Positions 6,394 through 10,406 of a stretch of 10,406 nt of DNA are shown one piece after another. Below the pieces are notes generated by a model that saw nothing but the letters and a program-made list of their open reading frames with translations, ran no database searches and was not told the origin of the DNA. Within the stretch, counting starts at the first letter, position 1. The number at the start of each line of letters is the position of its first letter. The translations under genes and the position numbers were made by a program. Source of the DNA: Nitrospirota bacterium (GTDB taxonomy: Bacteria > Nitrospirota > JACRHJ01). Location: positions 1 through 10,406 of the forward strand of contig JAJYGS010000006.1 of assembly GCA_021785055.1 (NCBI GenBank), given 5' to 3'.

Positions 6394-7227
6394 ATGACTC
6401 ATAAACTTAAAATCGGCGAGATAAGATACGCGAACTGCACGCCGCTCTATACGATGCTCAAGAGGCTCTCGGACTGCTCCGGGTTCGAGTTCGTCCCCGG
6501 AGAGCCGGCGAAGCTGAATCTGCTTCTCTCAAGCGGCGAGATAGACGTAAGCTCGTCTTCCTCCATCGAATACGCAAGACACTGGCGGGAGTATCTCGCC
6601 GTGCCCGGCGTATCCATAAGTTCGCACGGCAGGGTGGGGAGCATACTGCTTTTCTCAAGGAGGCCGATAGAAGAGCTCTCCGGCGCGGCTGTAGCCGTGT
6701 CCTCCGCTTCGGCCACGTCCGTCGTCCTGCTTAAGTCGCTTCTGAAGTTCAGATACGGTCTTCAGGCGAACCTTATCCCTGAAAAGCCTGTCCTTAAGGA
6801 TATGCTCGAAGGACGGCAGGCGGCGCTGATTATCGGGGACGAGGCCCTGAAGGAGAACATGGGTCTTAAGCCCTCCCTGGGGCTGACGGTATACGACCTG
6901 GGGACTATCTGGCAGGAGTTCACGGGGCTTCCGTTCGTATACGCGCTTTGGATGGTGCGCGAGGACTCCTCGATGCGCGAGCCTTCGCTTGCGAGGCGTT
7001 TCAAGGCCGGGATAATCGCCGCCAGGGAGGCCGCAGGGCCGAGATACGGGGAAATCGCGGCTGGTTCCCCGGAATCCGCGTGGATGGGTGTGTCCGGGCT
7101 TGTGGATTACTGGGAGACCATGTCGTACGACCTGACGGACGAGCATATCGCGGGGCTTATGAAGTTCTACGGCTTTGCCAGGGAGCTTGGCGAGGTTGCG
7201 GATATTCCGGTCTTAAGGTTCCTCTGA
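6394..7227 (+). CDS. mqnA: Chorismate dehydratase MqnA (futalosine menaquinone pathway)
   Basis: This 277-residue protein fits MqnA, which dehydrates chorismate to 3-[(1-carboxyvinyl)oxy]benzoate, the first committed step of the futalosine route to menaquinone. Family marks are the N-terminal Y-A-N-C-T-P-L-Y (12-19), L-N-L-L-L-S-S-G-E-I-D (41-51) running into S-S-S-I-E-Y-A (55-61), G-D-E-A-L (148-152), and the W173 to W186 segment containing F-T-G-L-P-F-V-Y-A-L-W. The fold is that of a periplasmic-binding protein, but there is no signal peptide, as expected for this cytoplasmic enzyme. Length is normal. The other mqn genes are not in the window, so the pathway is scattered or lies elsewhere. 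It starts 10 bp after the right inverted repeat of the GIY-YIG element, and no clear promoter of its own is visible. It may depend on read-through from the efflux operon or on a promoter within the element. Confidence 0.9.
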   Translation: MTHKLKIGEIRYANCTPLYTMLKRLSDCSGFEFVPGEPAKLNLLLSSGEIDVSSSSSIEYARHWREYLAVPGVSISSHGRVGSILLFSRRPIEELSGAAVAVSSASATSVVLLKSLLKFRYGLQANLIPEKPVLKDMLEGRQAALIIGDEALKENMGLKPSLGLTVYDLGTIWQEFTGLPFVYALWMVREDSSMREPSLARRFKAGIIAAREAAGPRYGEIAAGSPESAWMGVSGLVDYWETMSYDLTDEHIAGLMKFYGFARELGEVADIPVLRFL

Positions 7228-7240
7228 TAACCGTATTTTA

Positions 7241-7269
7241 TTGACTTTCTACGCTGTTTCCTGTTAAAT
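7241..7269 (+). promoter_or_regulatory. Possible mobA promoter giving a leaderless message
   Basis: TTGACT (7241-7246, 5 of 6) and TTAAAT (7264-7269, 4 of 6) are separated by 17 bp, in an AT-rich gap of 48 bp after mqnA. Transcription would start at about 7275-7277, which is the GTG start codon of mobA. Confidence 0.5.
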
Positions 7270-7275
7270 TAAAGT

Positions 7276-7953
7276 GTGCCCGAAAGCCCTGTCGCCGTTA
7301 GCGCCGTGATACTCGCGGGCGGTGAAAACCGCCGTATGAATTCCCCGAAGGCATTTATAAAAATCGGGGGAATCCCGATAATCGAACGGCAGGCGGCGGC
7401 CCTCCTGGGCGGGGGGCTGAAAGGCGGCGGCGGGAGCGCGGGGGCAACGGAGGCCGGCGCAGTTTTCGACGAGCTTCTTGTAATAACCAAAGACCCGGCC
7501 CCATACGAAGCCATGGGGTTCAAGGCCCTGCCGGACGACCCTGAGTTTATCGGTCTGAAAGGGCCGCTCGTAGGCGTCTACACCGGGCTTAAGGCGGCAA
7601 GGAACGAATTTATCTTTGCCGTCGCCTGCGACATGCCTTTCATATCCGGGAGGTTGGCCCGAAGGCTTGCGGAGCTTCGGGGCGGGCATGACGCAGTCGT
7701 CCCGGTGATAGACGAATACCAGGAGCCGCTTTTCGCCGTATATTCAAAGACGACCCTGTCGCACGCCGGGGAGGCGCTTAGAGGCGGCAGGCTTGGTCTT
7801 CACAGGCTTTTTAATGACCTGGACGTCCTGTACGTATCCGAGGAAGAACTCAGGGCCTGCGACCCGGAGCTTCTCTCTTTTGTTAATGTGAACACCCCGG
7901 AAGAACTGAACATTGCCGAACACCTGGCCCGGCGGCGGCAAAAAGGCCGATAG
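7276..7953 (+). CDS. mobA: Molybdenum cofactor guanylyltransferase MobA
   Basis: This 225-residue protein matches MobA, which joins GMP from GTP to molybdopterin to make the guanine-dinucleotide cofactor for DMSO-reductase-type molybdo- or tungsto-enzymes. The nucleotide-binding loop L-A-G-G-E-N-R-R-M is at 13-21, followed by K25. G-P-L-V-G-V-Y-T-G-L is at 96-105 and the metal-binding A-C-D-M-P-F at 117-122 (D119). The C-terminal V-N-T-P-E-E-L (205-211) is also typical. GTG 7276 is chosen because the loop lies too close to the N-terminus for the next ATG (7336) to work. No Shine-Dalgarno sequence precedes it. An unusual Gly-rich stretch (about 45-56) lies in a surface-loop region after the first helix. 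The last codons run into a tandem-repeat array and the stop codon lies inside its first unit. A related nucleotidyltransferase (MocA-like) is less likely. Confidence 0.88.
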   Translation: MPESPVAVSAVILAGGENRRMNSPKAFIKIGGIPIIERQAAALLGGGLKGGGGSAGATEAGAVFDELLVITKDPAPYEAMGFKALPDDPEFIGLKGPLVGVYTGLKAARNEFIFAVACDMPFISGRLARRLAELRGGHDAVVPVIDEYQEPLFAVYSKTTLSHAGEALRGGRLGLHRLFNDLDVLYVSEEELRACDPELLSFVNVNTPEELNIAEHLARRRQKGR

Positions 7954-8026
7954 ACCGGCTTCGGACCGGTAGACCGGCTTCGGACCGGTAGACCGGCTTC
8001 GGGCCGGTGGACCGGCTTCGGAAAGG
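7951..8026 (+). repeat. Four 19-bp tandem hairpin units between mobA and the TPR gene
   Basis: Units start at 7951, 7970, 7989 and 8008, with the consensus TAGACCGGCTTCGGACCGG. The first two are identical. The third has one A-to-G change and the fourth has diverged at its ends. Each can fold with ACCGG/CCGGT arms around CTTCGGA. In unit 3 the change lengthens the stem to ACCGGC/GCCGGT. Unit 1 begins with the mobA stop codon, and unit 4 ends in GAAAGG (8021-8026), the likely ribosome binding site of the next gene. There is no T-run, so this is not an ordinary terminator. Confidence 0.88.
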
Positions 8027-8035
8027 TTTAAAGAG

Positions 8036-9853
8036 ATGCATCTGAACAGAGCGTTAAAAGTCGTCATGGTCCCGCTCGCGCTTTTTCTCCTTACGTCCTG
8101 CGCGGCGGTAAACTCCTCGGTAAAAAACTCCCCCGGAAACGACGCAAATGCCGTCAGGAAGGAAAAGCCGTTCCCCGCGCACGTGGGCGAGGCATACCTG
8201 CACTTCCTTAACGGCTACATGGCCGAGGGCAAGGGGGACTATGAGACGGCGATGAACGAGTACTCGGCGGCCCTGACGTACGACCCGGACTCCGCCCCGC
8301 TCCACGTCGCGATGGCCAAGACGCTCATGAAGCTGGGCAGGCTCGCCGAAGCCCGGACGTATGCGGAAGATGCTGTGCGGAAAGACCCGGAATACCAGCC
8401 CGCGTACCTCTTCCTGGGCGCGCTCTATTCCGCTTCCGGGGCGAACGACAAGGCCGTGGCGGAATATGAAAAGGCCATAGCCGTAAACCCTGAAAAGGAA
8501 GACCCGTATGTCTACCTCTCCATTATCTACGCTACCGGGGGAAACTCCTCCAAGGCCATCGCCACGCTTAAGTCTCTCGTGAAGGTGAAGCCTGCCTCGG
8601 CAATGGCCTACTTCTACATGGGCAGGATATATTCCGACATGAAGGAATACGACAAGGCCATAGCCGCGTTCAAAAAAGCCGCGTTCCTGAAGCCGGACAT
8701 GGAAATGGCCCTCACGAGCATTGCCATAGTCGATGAGATAAAGGGAGACATGCCTGCGGCCCGGAATGAATACGAAAAGATTCTGAAGCAGGACCCAGAC
8801 AACCAGGAAGTCAGAAGCCGCCTCGCGCAGTTGTACATACACAACAAGTCCTACAAGAGCGCCATCGAGCAGTATAAGAGCCTGCTCAAGACGAACCCCG
8901 ACAACTCAAACGCCATTACCAACATGGCGTACATTTACCTTGAGCAGAAGGACTACAAAAAGGCCGTCGAGCAGTTCGAGCTCCTGGCTGCGAGGCACCC
9001 GAACAACCCGAAGCCGAGGTTTTATATCGCCCAGGTCTACGAAGAACAGGGCAAGTACAAAAAGGCCGCCGCGCAGTACGAGCAGGTGCTCAAGAAAAAC
9101 CCCAGGGACATAGACTCCATAATGCACCTTGCCTACCTGAAGGAAAAGATCGGCGGCCTGAAACCTGCCATGACATACCTCAAGGACGCCATGAAGGAAA
9201 ATCCCGGACGCTACGAGCTCTACCTCTACGCCGGCATAACGCTCGATTCCGCAGACAAGCCCAGGCAGGCGCTCCCATACCTCGACAAGGCCCTGAAGCT
9301 GGAATCCGGCAACGACGAGGTGTATTTCAACCTCGGCGTCGCATACGACAAGCTGAAGGACTGGGACAAGATGGTCTCCATGATAAAAAAGGCCGTCTCC
9401 ATAAATCCGCATAACGCCGAGGCGTTTAACTACCTCGCATACAGCTACGCGGAAAAGGGAGTAAACCTTGACGAGGCGCTGAAGCTTGCCCGCAGGGCGA
9501 TAAACTTGAAGCCGGACAACGGCTTTTATCTCGACAGCCTGGGCTGGGTGTATTACAAACAGGGCAGGATGCCGCAGGCGGAGAAGTGGTGCAAAAAGGC
9601 CGTTGACGCCGTGCCGGACGACGCCGTGCTCCGCGAGCACCTGGGAGACGCATATTTCAAGGCGGGCAAGAAGGACGCGGCAAAGGAGCAGTGGAGTAAA
9701 TCCCTTGAGCTCGACCCGAAAAATACCGCCCTGGCGAAGAAGTTCAGGGATGCCGGTTTCGGAGAGCCGCCGTCCGCAGGGGCCGCTTCCGCCGGGACGA
9801 ATCACAAGGGAAAATCCTCCGGCCCGAAAGGCATCCACGACACCGGAAAGTAA
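8036..9853 (+). CDS. TPR-repeat lipoprotein
   Basis: The product is 605 residues. The N-terminus is a lipoprotein signal: basic start, hydrophobic core about 9-19, and lipobox L-T-S-C with Cys22 as the lipidated residue. Ser at 21 with Ala at 23-24 gives no Asp retention signal, so outer-membrane sorting is plausible. From about residue 51 to 565 the protein is almost entirely tetratricopeptide repeats, about fifteen 33-36-residue units. They show the usual pattern of small residues at helix packing positions and a closing N/D-P turn (for example D-P-D at 83-85, N-P-E at 151-153, D-P-K at 560-562). A low-complexity Gly/Ser/Lys tail (578-605) follows. Such proteins act as scaffolds for envelope complexes or export machineries. 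No enzymatic motif is seen and the partner is unknown. The start ATG 8036 has GAAAGG nine bases upstream, inside the last unit of a tandem repeat. Confidence 0.9.
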   Translation: MHLNRALKVVMVPLALFLLTSCAAVNSSVKNSPGNDANAVRKEKPFPAHVGEAYLHFLNGYMAEGKGDYETAMNEYSAALTYDPDSAPLHVAMAKTLMKLGRLAEARTYAEDAVRKDPEYQPAYLFLGALYSASGANDKAVAEYEKAIAVNPEKEDPYVYLSIIYATGGNSSKAIATLKSLVKVKPASAMAYFYMGRIYSDMKEYDKAIAAFKKAAFLKPDMEMALTSIAIVDEIKGDMPAARNEYEKILKQDPDNQEVRSRLAQLYIHNKSYKSAIEQYKSLLKTNPDNSNAITNMAYIYLEQKDYKKAVEQFELLAARHPNNPKPRFYIAQVYEEQGKYKKAAAQYEQVLKKNPRDIDSIMHLAYLKEKIGGLKPAMTYLKDAMKENPGRYELYLYAGITLDSADKPRQALPYLDKALKLESGNDEVYFNLGVAYDKLKDWDKMVSMIKKAVSINPHNAEAFNYLAYSYAEKGVNLDEALKLARRAINLKPDNGFYLDSLGWVYYKQGRMPQAEKWCKKAVDAVPDDAVLREHLGDAYFKAGKKDAAKEQWSKSLELDPKNTALAKKFRDAGFGEPPSAGAASAGTNHKGKSSGPKGIHDTGK

Positions 9854-9944
9854 AGCCGGACTTTCATAACGCATCCCGTCCCGCGCCGCCGTTGTAATCC
9901 GCCTTTGCAGCTGTCCGATTTATCAGGCGCATTTAACAACTATA

Positions 9945-9972
9945 GGGACGCAAGTTCACTTGCGCCCGTCCC
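9945..9972. other. Hairpin in the first tandem unit
   Basis: CGCAAGT and ACTTGCG pair around a TC loop, and GGGA pairs with TCCC outside, leaving CCCG bulged on one side. The structure crosses the junction between units 1 and 2. It has no T-run. An outer TTAACAAC/GTTGTAA pairing could enclose it in a larger cruciform. Confidence 0.6.
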
Positions 9973-10035
9973 GCGCCGCCGTTGTAATCCGCCTTTAGCA
10001 GCTGTCCGATTTATCAGGCGCATTTAACAACTATA

Positions 10036-10063
10036 GGGACGCAAGTTCACTTGCGCCCGTCCC
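10036..10063. other. Hairpin in the second tandem unit
   Basis: This is an identical copy of the hairpin at 9945-9972. Its 3' strand is provided by the start of the partial third unit. The truncated third unit therefore keeps just enough sequence to complete this stem, though not the outer GTTGT arm. Confidence 0.6.
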
Positions 10064-10102
10064 GCCCCGCCGCCCGGCTGTCATTCCCGCCGCCCCCCGC
10101 CC

Positions 10103-10138
10103 GTCATTCCGAGCGAAGCCGAGGAATCCAAAGTTGAC
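10103..10138 (+). repeat. Solo diverged copy of the GIY-YIG element terminal repeat
   Basis: GTCATTCCGAGCGAAGCCG and the following GGAATCCAAAGTTGAC align with the 6028-6060 end, with few changes and one extra C. The inner arms have changed together, from ATTCT/AGAAT to ATTCC/GGAAT, keeping the pairing. No GIY-YIG gene follows within the window. Confidence 0.82.
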
Positions 10139-10341
10139 CTTAAATGTCATGCATCCGGGCAATGGGCAAAATTCACTCCAACCGTTCCATTTTTTGGCAC
10201 CCGATCGGGGAAGTTCGTTCTCGGCAGCTTTTACTATTAACAGCGATAACTCTTTATTGCATTGTAATTATTTTAGAAAATATACAGATTTTTCCGCGGT
10301 ATCGAAAACGGGGCGAAAACGGCCCGTTTTTGGGCGATTCC

Positions 10342-10377
10342 GGGGCGAAAAGGGGGTGCGGGGACGGGGTGTTTTTT
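10342..10377 (+). other. Potential G-quadruplex followed by a T-run
   Basis: Four runs of at least four G (10342-10345, 10352-10356, 10360-10363, 10366-10369) are separated by loops of 6, 3 and 2 bases. Six T follow at 10372-10377. The 11-bp CGGGGCGAAAA starting this tract (10341) is a direct repeat of 10309-10319. Function is unknown. Confidence 0.45.
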
Positions 10378-10406
10378 ACGGGTAGTTGATGCAGATTCAG
10401 CTTATT

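Larger units (their letters stand above)
9875..10072 (+). repeat. 90/91-bp tandem duplication plus a 17-bp partial third unit
   Basis: Unit 1 (9875-9964, 90 bp) and unit 2 (9965-10055, 91 bp) are identical except for one inserted A in unit 2 (CTTTGCAG against CTTTAGCAG). A third unit starts at 10056 and matches for 17 bp with one mismatch before diverging into C-rich sequence. Each unit contains a GTTGT/ACAAC pair and the hairpin annotated separately. The near-identity indicates recent duplication or active homogenisation. Confidence 0.93.
9854..10406. other. Gene-free, repeat-rich stretch
   Basis: I find no credible gene in these 553 bp. In order they hold two 90/91-bp tandem units, a C-rich stretch containing a broken GTCATTCC fragment near 10080, a solo copy of the GIY-YIG element's terminal repeat, an AT-rich patch (about 10225-10290) with a TATACA box at 10281 but no good -35, and a G-rich tract at the right edge. 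The two overlapping open frames at 10134-10389 do not look like proteins. Confidence 0.7.

Noticed and set aside
6010..6395. Target-site duplication flanking the GIY-YIG element
   Set aside because: I compared the bases outside both inverted repeats and found no convincing matching direct repeat. Very short ones of 2-3 bp cannot be excluded.
7951..8026. CRISPR array
   Set aside because: The 19-bp units abut directly with no spacers and there are no cas genes. The 90-bp units likewise have no spacers.
9846..9865. Terminator hairpin at the end of the TPR gene (GAAAGT/ACTTTC)
   Set aside because: The stem is only 6 bp, overlaps the stop codon, and no T-run follows.
8906..9874. Minus-strand open frame opposite the TPR gene
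   Set aside because: It mirrors the TPR codons and has no ribosome binding site or family features. The same applies to the long minus-strand frames at 3258-4250, 4513-5526 and 8054-8842.
9932..9972. Integron attC-like site in the 90-bp units (ATTTAAC ... GTTGTAA)
   Set aside because: ATTTAAC fits the RYYYAAC core, but GTTGTAA does not fit GTTRRRY. There is no integrase or gene cassette here, and the units are direct tandem copies without inserts.
10134..10389. Two overlapping plus-strand open frames near the right edge
   Set aside because: Neither has a ribosome binding site or family likeness. Composition switches from AT-rich to G-run-rich within the frame, and they overlap a repeat copy and the quadruplex tract.

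Overview
The window reads as a chromosome segment of a Gram-negative bacterium. Evidence for this is a TolC-type outer-membrane factor, a periplasmic adaptor and a lipoprotein with a lipobox. Coding DNA is GC-rich but uses ATA (Ile) and AGG (Arg) heavily. It carries menaquinone biosynthesis by the futalosine route (MqnA) and a molybdenum-cofactor gene (MobA). Together these fit an anaerobic or respiratory lineage of the former Deltaproteobacteria (Desulfobacterota) or Nitrospirota type. That placement is inference; no rRNA or tRNA gene was seen. All genes lie on the + strand.

Layout. (1) 1-550: the 3' part of an unrecognised, strand-rich protein gene, ending in a strong intrinsic terminator. 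(2) 599-5994: a self-contained efflux operon. A sigma70-like promoter is followed by two TGACC-N4-GGTCA operators exactly 20 bp apart. Then come a TetR repressor, a TolC-family outer-membrane factor, a MacA-like adaptor, a MacB-type ATPase and a separate MacB-type permease, with gaps of 23, 14, 1 and 0 bp. The repressor probably controls its own operon. The five products would form a three-layer pump in which the ATPase and permease drive the adaptor and the outer-membrane channel. (3) 6024-6383: a compact 360-bp element in which a small GIY-YIG nuclease gene sits between perfect 30-bp inverted repeats. Its base composition is poorer in GC than its surroundings and it lies 10 bp upstream of mqnA. 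(4) 6394-7953: mqnA, then mobA behind a possible promoter placed so that the mobA message may be leaderless. (5) 7951-8026: four 19-bp tandem hairpin units, the last of which supplies the likely ribosome binding site of the next gene. (6) 8036-9853: a 605-residue TPR lipoprotein. (7) 9854-10406: gene-free and repeat-rich. It holds two near-identical 90/91-bp tandem units with hairpins, a third copy of the GIY-YIG element's terminal repeat, and a G-quadruplex-like tract.

The best candidate for something under-described is the GIY-YIG/inverted-repeat element together with its solo terminal repeat about 4 kb away, where a compensatory base change preserves the inner palindrome. The remaining genes belong to known families.
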